A stretch of DNA of 13,278 nt from assembly GCA_037178675.1 (NCBI GenBank), contig JAYMGJ010000670.1:1-13278 (forward strand). The letters are read 5' to 3'. A program made the translations under genes and the position numbers. The notes beneath the pieces were generated by a model, which was not told the DNA's origin, did no database searches, and worked only from the letters and a program-made list of their open reading frames with translations. Positions 1 through 9,393 of this stretch are shown one piece after another. How positions within the stretch are numbered: the stretch's first letter is position 1; each line of letters begins with the position of its first letter. This stretch comes from Scleroderma bovista (taxonomy: Eukaryota; Basidiomycota; Agaricomycetes; Boletales; Sclerodermataceae).

Positions 1-126
1 ACGAGGGCACGGAACCGCATCACCACGCCTACACATATACAATTTCTTTCGGACGCCTAATTCATTTCGAAAAGGTGTAATACCATTCCACAATTGTCAA
101 TAGTAGTCTTACACAGGCTCGGCAGC

Positions 127-2457
127 ATGCGTCTCCTCAATATAAAAGCATTTCTTGACAGGGAACATGTGATGAACAGCAGTGGGCGAGTCGATCGTCG
201 AACCAAGGTCCTCGAGTTCGCCGACGATGAAACCACTGAATACGCGATCTTATCTCATCGGTGGATTGATCCTACCGAAGTCGATTACGAGGATATGGTC
301 GACCTTGCAAAGATGGAAAGAGAGGAGAGTGATGAAATCCGTCAGCGCCCCGGCTACAAGAAGATATTAGCCAGCTGCGAGCAGGCGAAGGAGGACGGAT
401 ACAGTTGGCTGTGGGTGGACACTTGTTGCATAGACAAGCGCAGCAGCGCAGAGCTATCTGAGGCCATCAATTCCATGTACCGGTGGTACGAAAACTCGAT
501 GGTATGCTATGCGTACCTCCATGACGTCGCTGGTTCATCCTTTCCCACTGCAAGAGACCATGAGAAGTATCCCAACTTCAATGGCTGGCCAGAGTGGTTC
601 TCGCGTGGATGGACACTGCAAGAGATGATAGCACCGAGCAATGTCCAGTTCTTCAACAAGGATTGGCAACCCATAGGTGACAAGAGAACACTTCCATCTA
701 TCTTGGAAAAGATCACTCGAGTTCCACACCATATTTTGACGGATGGATTTTCCTCATACCGTCCGTGCGTTGCTCAACTCATTTCATGGGCTGCCGATCG
801 GACGACTACTCGAGTCGAGGACAGAGCTTATTCCCTGATGGGTCTGCTGGATGTGAATATGCCAATGTTGTATGGGGAAGGGAAGAAGGCATTCCACCGT
901 CTTCAGCTGGAGATCATCCGCACTTCGAACGACCAAAGCATCTTTGCGTGGGGTTTCCATGTAGGAGGGCGGCCCGGAAGTATCCTGGCCGACGACCCGA
1001 GTTTCTTTAAGGGTTGTGATGAAATGGAGCTAATGGATCTCGATGAATTCATCCAATATCTCAAATATGATATTGCAGAAGAAGAATTGCCCTCGATAGA
1101 CAATGACTGCTTCGGTGTGTTCCCCATCACCAATCGCGGCATTCAAATTTGGATGCTCCTCCGTCCCTATTCTTCCCCTCGTTCAGTCTTCCAAGCCTGG
1201 CTGCCATACCGTTCTTGTCCATTAGGTCCACCAGTAACCATCAGTTTGGCTTTGTGGAATAGTAATCACTATAGGTATTTCTCGTCGCTGCGGGACGTAG
1301 AGAAAACTGTACAGTTCCGCCAAGTTTATCTCAGATATCAAGACGCGCATCCCGACGTTACATTCGAAATCGATGACAGTGCAATCATTGCGAATGGGTT
1401 CACTTCCCATATGCACCCCCCGGGAAACATGGTTACACTTACTGGTGCCAGTCTTCTCTCTGTTAGGTTCTATTCTGATGGACAAGGTAGCTTTGCAGTG
1501 GTCTTTGGACAATACTTTGGCCAGGATTGGATACATTGTGTCGGGGACCCTGCTAGTGCATTTTCAGTGGGTGAGGTGGAAGAATTGCTGGTCCGAGGGC
1601 CAGAGCGTGCTCAATCCATGGCCGATGCGCCTTCTCGGGGTGAACGCTATGGTCGTGTCTGGGTCAAGGATACCTGTTTCCCATGGTCAACCTGGATTGT
1701 GCGGACTTACCGCGTGGTGTGGGAGAAATTGAGAATTGGAGTTCGGATGGAGGTATTTCGTCATCCTACCTTCCATAATTGCCCAAGCAGTGAATGGAGG
1801 GCCTTGGATGTTGAGGTGAGCAGGCCTTTTGTCGTGCACACTTTTCCTATAACTGTATGCAGGGAACCAATGATCCCAGTTGTGACATGAGAAGTCTCAT
1901 GCTACGTGCTACGCCGTACAAGTCTGAATATACATTATTTGTAGATGGGGTCCCGAGGGAATCTTTCCTGTACTGCGAGGGGGCAAAGGTGAGTACATAT
2001 AACTCCTGCACACTATTTGAGTCTCACGAGAACAGTTGGGGGACTATGGTGACTTTACGGACTCCGGGAGCTTCCGCCGCGAAGGCAACATCTTTGTTGA
2101 CATCAAGACCCTTACTCCAGAGGTGGTCATCACCCCAAGACAGCACAAAGTGATGCCCTCCTGGTTTCTCGGTTTACTACCAGACACAGTTTGCCTGTCA
2201 CTTCCAAACAGTCATGCTTGCAACTCATTGTTGGCTTCCCTCTCCCCTCAACTTGTCAATGCATATCTCGTCACAAGGGTCATCCAACGTGCTCCTGGAT
2301 GTAAGTCCATGTGCACATACCTTGTGTCCTGTGCCTGATTGTTGAATTAGTTTTCAGTTCGGACACTACCAACTCCATCCCAATTCGTTACTGCACCATC
2401 AACAAGCCATTGATTTGGTACCGGGATGAGAGCACTGGTTCTGGATCGGCAGGGTGA
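127..2457 (+). CDS. HET-domain (heterokaryon incompatibility) protein, copy A, four exons
   Basis: Exons are 127-1815, 1863-1988, 2036-2300 and 2351-2457, giving 728 residues. The introns (47, 47 and 50 nt) have GTGAGC, GTGAGT and GTAAGT donors and AG acceptors. The HET domain spans about residues 39-180, with YAILSHRW at 39-46, WLWVDTCCID at 94-103 and GWTLQE at 161-166. A conserved MLYGEG follows at 247-252. HET proteins trigger growth arrest or cell death when genetically different hyphae fuse; that role is inferred from the family. I see no NACHT, WD40 or membrane segment, so the roughly 450-residue C-terminal part is unassigned. The start at 127 matches the paralogue's ATG at 5146; the frame is open back to 94 but offers no earlier ATG. 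Reading through intron 1 would stop at 1890, yet the paralogue conserves the spliced frame, including LGDYGDF after intron 2 and KPLIWYRDE in exon 4. Confidence 0.93.
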
Positions 2458-3358
2458 ACATGCGACAAATTTGTCAGTTGGGAAAAACTTCGGTAGATGG
2501 ACGAGGGCTCCATAAGTACGCCGACGAAGCCGACTTGGTGGTTGCAAGGCGCAGGTTTTACTGTTTATTGTTTTTCTGACTCATGGCTTCATCACTCAGC
2601 CGCCGAGTCAGAGAACGTTCATCCGTCTCTACTGTGTACACTTTCACGTAACATATCCATAGGGGTTCGTATTCTATAGAAGCGAGTTGTATACCATAAT
2701 GGCTAATCATATCACTCAACTTGGGACGTGCACGGCGAACCATCCTTCCCCTCACCCACCGTTTCAGATTTACATCCATGAACGCACCTGCACACCTCAA
2801 TTGACTCAGGAGAAGATGGCAGAATGCCGAATACTCGACAACAGTATATGCAGGGAAAGAAATACTCACCTGCAAGAATCGGAGTTGCAGGGTGCGCGGA
2901 AGTCCGTTGAGAAATGTGCGAAAGAAGACATTTCCAGGGGCTTGCTACCGAGGAACATGCTCCAGTGAGCTGATTGCTGAGTGCTGCATGCCATCCGGTT
3001 AAGATATAACCCGTACGAGGAACAGCCTGTGGCATATAAAGCGCACATGGAGAAGCCACGAAGTGCGTCACCAGCACTGTCAATTCCAGAAGACGAATGG
3101 TATGTCCACACGGGACAGTGAAGGAGGGAAGGAGAAGCATTCGACAGAGTGCCTGGTACTCTTGACTCGCTCCAGTCGAGTGACGTACCATGCGTATGTG
3201 ACAATTGCAGAGAGCGGACAGTGGTTGCGAAGCATAGTTTTTCTCTGACTAACAGTGGATTCGTCTGGTCATCTCTAATGTATCCCGTTATTGTCCAAAG
3301 TACACTAGCACACTCCGACAGCCGGTTGATACCAGGTTTTAGCCCATTGTTTGCTTGT
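2458..3358. other. Non-coding 3' flank of HET copy A, duplicated
   Basis: This stretch aligns with 7500-8313 and 8548-8679 with substitutions and small indels. Reading frames exist on both strands, including a long minus-strand one at 2712-3191, but none stays open in the other copy, so I do not call a gene. A TATAAA at 3035-3040 is conserved at 8130-8135. The start probably contains the 3' UTR of the HET gene. Confidence 0.75.
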
Positions 3359-4697
3359 CACCTTGTTTGTTACGCCTGTTGTGTAATGGATTCATCCAAT
3401 TTCTCTCTTGTTCTGCTGCACACAGGGTTGGAAGGCAGAATGCATGATCCGTCAGCAGAGAAGGGACCAAACACTGAAGACCTCAATGGTCGAGGTACCA
3501 AGAACGTCGACAGTGCTGAGTAAGCAGATGCATCGACAGAATGGTCACGCTGGATGAAATTGGTGAGGATGGCCTATGGAGTTGATGGGGGAAACGAGAA
3601 GGAGCACAACTTCAGAAAATAAAACTACATCCATAAGGTTGTCAGCGCAACATAAACACAGAGAACGACATACCTGGGGGAGGGGGGGAAGCATACGGCG
3701 TGCCACTCAAGGGGGAGCAGGCAGATAGTGCGAACAGCGACGCGAAGGACCCACGAGGGCACGCAAACGCTTTGAATGCGTTGGGTATGTGTGCAGATTG
3801 TCCAAGCAGACAACGAGAGTTTGCAGACACGTCAATGGAGTCGAGAAGCCGCGAGAGAGGTTTGGGCGAGCGCGCATGTGTTGACAACTCAGAAAAGGTC
3901 GCCCGAATGCCGGCGGGATGTTGCCAGTAATTAGGCAAGGCGGACGGTGATGTAGGCTGTAGAGGCAAGCCCGTGGCCACCCTGAACGAGCTGGCAGAAA
4001 GACCATGCATACGTCTTGGAAGCATGTATTGGCGTGCAGGTGATACGAACGGCCCTGGAAACGGAGCGGATGGCTCGAGTCACCACGCGGATCAGTTGAA
4101 CAGTCAGGCGGATGCATCGAGAGGTCCGACGGATGCATCAAAGATGTCGAACAGTGCTGAAACAGTTGGCATTGGAAGCAACGCGAACACGTTGAGCAGG
4201 CACAGAAATGTGCGAAGCGTCGAAAAAAATTCGAATAGGACTTCAAACGTACCAAAGAATCTTGCACAACGTTGCGAACGACACGGAAACCGTGAAAACA
4301 AAGCGGAGAACGTCAGAATGCATCGAACAAAGCTGAGGACGCGAAACTCACCTGATACGACCGAAGTCGAGCGACCCGAGCCTACTGATCGTTGGAAAGG
4401 GGTCAGCGCAGGTGATAGCGACATATACATGCTATGGAACGTGCCAGTCCAGGCGCTGGTGATCCCATGTCGAAAATTTGTCTTTGGACAAGTCGAGGGC
4501 GGAGACGAGCGGACAGCGGAGAGTGCAGACGATGGAACGGCTGGCAGCGGTGACTTGGCGCGAATCTAAGCATAGCTGCCCATGGGTGAACATAGTCAGC
4601 ATGTGTGCCAACGCCAAAATTTGCAAGACAAGGACTTACCAGTGACATCCGAGCCAGCTACCAAGTATCCAGAGCATCCATACGGAGTCAGTGAGCG
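3359..4697. repeat. Copy-A-specific 1.34-kb block, probably repeat-derived
   Basis: The two duplication copies align up to 3358/8679 and again from 4698/8926. Between those points copy A has 1,339 bp and copy B has 246 bp of unrelated sequence. Base use and codon content differ from the flanks: the plus strand is rich in GAA, CGA, AAC and GATGCATC-type words. I see no LTRs, terminal inverted repeats or target-site duplication at the junctions. It is either an insertion in copy A or a replacement in one of the copies. Confidence 0.75.
3436..4569 (+). pseudogene. Decayed repeat-family reading frames (Asn/Ser/Asp/Thr-rich)
   Basis: Several plus-strand frames follow one another and are broken by stops and frame changes. 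They are a segment ending at the stop near 3521-3523, a continuation in the same frame to about 3619 (WMKLVRMAYGVDGG), 3700-3930, and the longest at 3973-4569 (198 residues from its first ATG). Composition is hydrophilic, with repeated HAD and ADAS words and a more ordered tail, RWKGVSAGDSDIYMLW, then KFVFGQVEGGDE. I recall the same phrases in abundant, retroelement-associated predicted proteins of Pisolithus and related Boletales; this is memory, not a search. No enzyme motif is visible and no function is claimed. It may be a genomic-repeat frame with no protein product. Confidence 0.5.
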
Positions 4698-4779
4698 TCC
4701 TCGATGAATGGCTCTTCCTCGTGCAAGAATGTTTGTGTGAATGTAAAAACAATAGTGCGATGAACAACAGCGATCATCA

Positions 4780-5145
4780 AGCGCTTATATTTAGGCCACA
4801 CTGTTTGGCATCGACGTGTCCACCAGTAAGTGTGTCCCCTTCTAACAATTAGCTATGTACTGTAGCGCATTTTAGCGCGTTCTGTCTCGCTTCCGACCAG
4901 ACCGATTCGATAGCTGGTCGAAACCGAAAAAGTGCGCCTACATAACCTGATCCACGTCTTTTCATCCTTCAGTCTTTCGATCATATCGCACGGGGACACG
5001 GAACCACATCACCACGCCTACACGTATGTACACGGTTTATTTCGAGCGCCTGTCTCTGATTCTTGGTTGTCACTGATTCGTTTCGAAAAGGTGTAAATAC
5101 CAACAGTTTTCGAGGGTCTAAGACTGACGCGCACGGGCCGGCAGC
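4780..5145 (+). promoter_or_regulatory. Intergenic region and 5' leader of HET copy B
   Basis: Positions 4780-4989 do not align with anything else in the window, while 4990-5145 aligns with the leader of copy A (1-126). No reading frame here is convincing. A pyrimidine-rich run around 4956-4980 would suit a fungal transcription start. An inverted repeat, CGACCAG at 4894-4900 and CTGGTCG at 4914-4920, lies upstream of it. No clear TATA box sits at the expected distance, so the promoter is placed by position only. Confidence 0.45.
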
Positions 5146-7499
5146 ATGCGTCTCATCAATATAAAAGCATTTTTTGAGAGGGAGCAGGTGATGAACAACG
5201 GTGGGCGAGTCAACCGTCGAACCAAGGTCCTCGAGTTTGCCGATGATGAAACCACTAAATACGCGATCTTGTCTCATCGGTGGATTGAACCTACAGAGGT
5301 CGATTACGAGGAGATGGTTGACCTTGCGAAAATGGAAAGAGAGGAGAGTGATGAAATCCGTCAGCGCCCCGGCTACAAGAAGATATTAGCCAGCTGCGAG
5401 CAGGCGAAGGAGGACGGATACAATTGGCTATGGGTGGACACTTGTTGCATAGACAAGCGAAGCAGCGCAGAGCTATCCGAGGCCATCAACTCCATGTACC
5501 GGTGGTATGAAAACTCGACGGTATGCTATGCGTACCTCCATGACGTTGTCGGTTCATCCTTTCCCACTGCAAGTGACCATAACATGTATCCCAACTTCAA
5601 TGGCTGGCCAGAGTGGTTCTCGCGTGGGTGGACACTGCAAGAGATGATAGCACCGAGCAATGTCCAGTTCTTCAACAAGGATTGGCAACCCATTGGTGAC
5701 AAGAGAACACTTTCATCTATCTTGGAAAAGATCACTCGAGTTCCACACCATATTTTGACGGATGGATTTTCCTCATACCGTCCGTGTGTTGCTCAACTCA
5801 TTTCATGGGCTGCTGATCGGACGACGACTCGAGTTGAGGACAGAGCTTATTCCCTGATGGGTCTGCTGGACGTGAATATGCCGATGTTGTATGGGGAAGG
5901 GAAGAAGGCATTTCACCGCCTTCAGGTGGAGATTATCCGCTCTTCGAACGACCAAAGCATCTTTGCGTGGGATTGCCATGGAGGAGGGCGGCCCGGAAGT
6001 ATCCTGGCCGACGACCCGAGTTTCTTTAAGGGTTGTGATGAAATGAAGCTAATGGATCTCGATGAATTCATCCAATATCTCGAGAACGATATTGCAGAAG
6101 AAGAATTGCCGTCGATGGACGATGACCGCTTCGGTGTGTTCCCCATCACGAATCGCGGCATCCAAATTTGGATGCTCCTCCGTCCCTATTCTGGTTCTCG
6201 TTCAGTCTTCCAAGCCTGGTTGCCATGCCGCTCTCGTCCATCAGGTCCACCAGTGACCATCAATTTAGCTTCGTGGAATTATAATTACTATAGGTATTTC
6301 TCGTCGCTGCGGTACGTAGAGCCAACTGTGCAGTTCCGCCAAGTTTATCTCAGATATCAAGACACGCATCCCGATGTCACATTCGAATTCGATGACAGTG
6401 CAATCATTGAGAATGGCTTCACTTGCCTCATGGACCCATCGGAACTCATGGGAAACGTGCTTACACTAACTGCCGCCAGTTCTCTCTGTGTTCGGGTCTA
6501 TTCTGATAGACATGCTAGATTTGCAGTGGCCTTTGGACAATACTTTGGCCAGGATTGGATGCATTGCATCTGTGCACCTAGTGCTAGTGGATTTTCATGG
6601 CATGATGAACAAGACTTACTCGTCAGAGGGCCAGAACATGCTCAATCCATGGCCGACGCGCCTTCTCGAGGTGAACGCTATGGTCGTGTCTGGGTCAAGG
6701 ATACCTGTCTTCCACAATCGACCTGGATTGTCCGGACTTCTCGTGTGGTGTGGGAGAGATCGAAGATTGGAGTGCGGATGGAGGTATTCCGGCGTCCTCA
6801 TTTCCGAAATCGTCGAAATGAATGGAGGGCCTTGGATGTTGAGGTGAGTGAATTGTTCGTTGTGCACACGCACTTCCTATATAGGCCGTTTTTAGGGAAT
6901 CAATGATCCCAGTCGTGATATGAGAGGGCTCATGCTACGTGCTACGCCGTGCAAGCCTGGACCCATATTGTGTGTAGATGGGGTATGGCTGAACGTTTAC
7001 CTGACACTTGAGGGGGCAAAAGTGAGTGCGTATAACTTCCGTACACTACTTGAGTCTCGCGAGGACAGCTGGGGGACTATGGTGACTTTACGGACTTTGG
7101 GAGCTTCCGTCGCAAAGGAAACATCTTTGCTGACATCAGGTCCCTTACTCCAGAGGTGGTCATCACCCCAAGGCAGCACAAAGTGATACCATCCTTCTAC
7201 TGTGGCCGTTTAGCAGTTACTCCACACACAGTTGGCCTGTCACTTCCAGGCAGTCATGCTTTCAACTCATTGTTGGCTTCCCTGTCCCCTCAACTTATCA
7301 ATGCATATCTCGTCACAATGGTCGTCCAATGTGCCCCTGAATGTGAGTCCACGTGCACATAGCTTGTGTCCTGTACCTGATAGTTGGATTAGCTTCCGGA
7401 TCGGACACTACCAACTCCACCCCAGCTTGTTTCTGCACCATCACAAAGCCACTGATTTGGTACCGGGATGAGGACACTGGTTCTAGATCGCCAGGGTGA
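5146..7499 (+). CDS. HET-domain (heterokaryon incompatibility) protein, copy B, four exons
   Basis: Exons are 5146-6843, 6896-7021, 7069-7342 and 7393-7499, giving 734 residues. The introns (52, 47 and 50 nt) sit at the same codon positions and phases (0, 0, 1) as in copy A. All key HET motifs are intact: YAILSHRW, WLWVDTCCID, GWTLQE and MLYGEG. Identity to copy A is about 93 percent over the first 275 residues but only about 78 percent over the next 290. It has a 3-residue insertion near LMDPSELMG and another 3 residues in exon 3. The unspliced frame would end at 6906, but exon 2-4 sequence (GNIFADI, PEVVITPRQ, KPLIWYRDE) is conserved with copy A. The predicted role is allorecognition or incompatibility-triggered death; partner and trigger are unknown. 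A one-exon annotation ending at 6906 is the main alternative and I consider it wrong. Confidence 0.93.
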
Positions 7500-9007
7500 A
7501 CATGCGACAAATTTGCCAGTTGGGAAAAACTTCGGTAGAAGGACGAGGGCTACATATGTACTAGGTACGTCGACGAAGCCCACTTGGTGGTTGCAAGGTG
7601 CGGGTTTTATTGTTTATTGTTTTCTGACTTGTGGTTGCATCACTCAGCCGCCGAGTCGGAGAACGTTCATCCGTCTCTACTGTGCACTCTTTCACGTAAC
7701 ATATCCACAGTTGTCCGTATCCCGTAGAAGCAAGTTGTATACCATAATGGCTAATCACGTCACTCAAGGACGTGCACAGCGAACCATTCTTCCCTTACCC
7801 ACCGTTTCAGATTCACATCCATGACCCCACCTGCACACTTCAATCGACTCGATTCAGGAGAAGATGGCATTACATGACAGAATGCCGAACACCCGACAAC
7901 AGTACATGCAGGAAGAGAAACACACTCTCACCTCCAAGAATCGGAGTTGCAGGATCCGCGGAAGTTCGTTGATAAATGTGCGAGAGAAGTCATTTCGAGG
8001 GACTTGCTATCGAGGAACCTGCGCCAGTGAGCACCCGATGGCTGAGTTCTGGTTGTCGATGTTCAAGATGCTGAGTGCTGCATGTCTGGCTAATATATGG
8101 CCCGTACGAGGAACAGCCGCAGTGTGGCATATAAAGCGCGCGTGGAGAAGGCACAAAGTGTGTCACCAGCATTGTCAATTCCAGAAGACGAATGGTATGT
8201 CCCCACGGGACACTGAAGAAGGGAAGGAGAAGCGTCGACAGAGTGCCTGGTGCTCTTGACTCGGTCCGGTCGAATGACATACAATGCGTATGTGGCAATT
8301 GCAGAGAGCGGACGCGGAAAGCCCCTCGGTGCCAACACACTGATTGTCATTATCGAGTCGTTCTTGAGGGAAAACGTACGAATGCATGGTGGTGTGAAAG
8401 GGAGTGCAAGAATGCCTGGTCCTTCGCCGATCCGCCATCCAGCGCCGCCGCCGCCGCCACCGCCTTCATGACATCACTTTCACCACCATAGTGCCACGAT
8501 CCGATAGGTAAAACATCATTCGCTATCCTGGATATGCAAATGAAGTCAGTGGTTGCGAAGTATGGTTTTTCTCTGACTAACAGTGGTTTCGTCTTTTAAC
8601 GTATCCCCTTATTGTCCAAAGTACACTAGTACACTCCGACGGCCAGTTGATCCCGCGTTTCAGCCCATTGTTTGCTTGTAGCGGTATAGAAATTTATATT
8701 ACTGTAAATTCTCTCTCCACCATATATTCTCGCCCGAGAGGTCCGATGACGCTCAGCAACTTCGTAATGCACCTTGGAACCAGAAAAGCGGGCCCTTCTT
8801 TTTATCCCCTTCATTCGACATGGTTACCAGCCCGCAATATGCAAGTTCTGACACCGGCGTACGAGATGGGTACTAAACCCCCTCATCGTAGTCAAGGCGC
8901 CATCATTCTAGCGTTTCTAGCACGGTCCTCGATGAATGTATCTTCCTCATGCATTAATGTTTGTGTAAATGTAAATACAATAGTGCGATGAGCAACAGCG
9001 ATCATCA
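7500..9007. other. Non-coding 3' flank of HET copy B
   Basis: The first 800 bp and 8548-8679 align with copy A's flank. Two parts do not: 8314-8547, which contains a GCC-rich run, and 8680-8925, which is AT-rich at its left end. Reading frames up to 131 residues occur on both strands, but none is kept in copy A, so I call no gene. The window offers no sign of what the two private segments came from. Confidence 0.7.
8442..8466. repeat. Short GCC trinucleotide run
   Basis: Five perfect GCC units (8444-8458) are followed by ACC-GCC within the 234-bp segment missing from copy A. It is too short to be more than a minor microsatellite. Confidence 0.7.
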
Positions 9008-9393
9008 TTGTGTGTCCGTTAGAGCGCTTCCCACTACATCAGCAAGTGCTCTTGTCCAAGTTGCGGGTATATACACCTATGTATTTGGTCAATGATAATG
9101 CAGGTATGTGTACGCAGCTCGTGTGGAATGCTCGCACCTTCATTTGCTGAACTTCGGATATTCATCATAAGTCGGGATATCAGTGTTGAGCATATCCTGT
9201 GCATCGAAGAATCAAATCAGCGGGGGGGAGAATAGACCGACTGTGAAAAGTTTCACATATTTGTTGGGCTAGTGAGCATCGACTTCATGTTTGGCTACGA
9301 CCTAGTGAGCCCACGATTTACCACAAGAAAATAATAGGTGCTCACTTGTGCTACCTAAGGTTAAACCATTAAACAAAAAGAAATTTACTAAAG
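9008..9393. other. Intergenic stretch with SINE-like or 5S-like 3' part
   Basis: No gene is visible. The word CTAGTGAGC occurs at about 9270 and 9302, and AGTGAGC/GCTCACT form short inverted arms between about 9304 and 9346. From about 9359 the plus strand reads GGTTAAACC, and near 9393 a GTTAGGATGGGAGACC stretch begins. The latter recalls the 3' half of 5S rRNA or a 5S-derived SINE. The match is short and the 5' half of 5S is absent, so no rRNA gene is called. Confidence 0.4.

Larger units (their letters stand above)
1..4779. repeat. Tandem duplication unit, copy A (HET gene plus flanks)
   Basis: This block aligns with 4990-9007 from the first base of the window to a shared end near 4779/9007. 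The alignment covers the 5' leader, all coding exons, three introns and most of the 3' flank. By eye the non-coding flank differs at roughly 14 percent of sites (about 22 of 155 around 2560-2715), so the duplication is old. Position 1 already matches 4990, so the left edge lies outside the window. The main interruption is a block at 3359-4697 that copy B lacks. Confidence 0.93.
4990..9007. repeat. Tandem duplication unit, copy B (HET gene plus flanks)
   Basis: This is the second copy of the block at 1-4779, in direct orientation and separated from it by about 210 bp of unique sequence. Relative to copy A it carries about 234 extra bp at 8314-8547 and a different 246-bp filler at 8680-8925. 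The final shared stretch, 8926-9007, matches 4698-4779. Confidence 0.93.

Noticed and set aside
94..126. Upstream extension of HET copy A to a non-ATG start at 94
   Set aside because: No ATG occurs there, and the paralogue begins at the ATG equivalent to 127.
2712..3191. 159-residue minus-strand reading frame downstream of HET copy A
   Set aside because: The matching region of copy B is interrupted by a stop and frame changes, and no family motif is visible.
4577..4640. Minus-strand intron (GTAAGT to CAG with CTGAC) suggesting a gene at 4403-4700
   Set aside because: The exons on each side are short and have no recognisable protein; splice-like signals alone are not enough.
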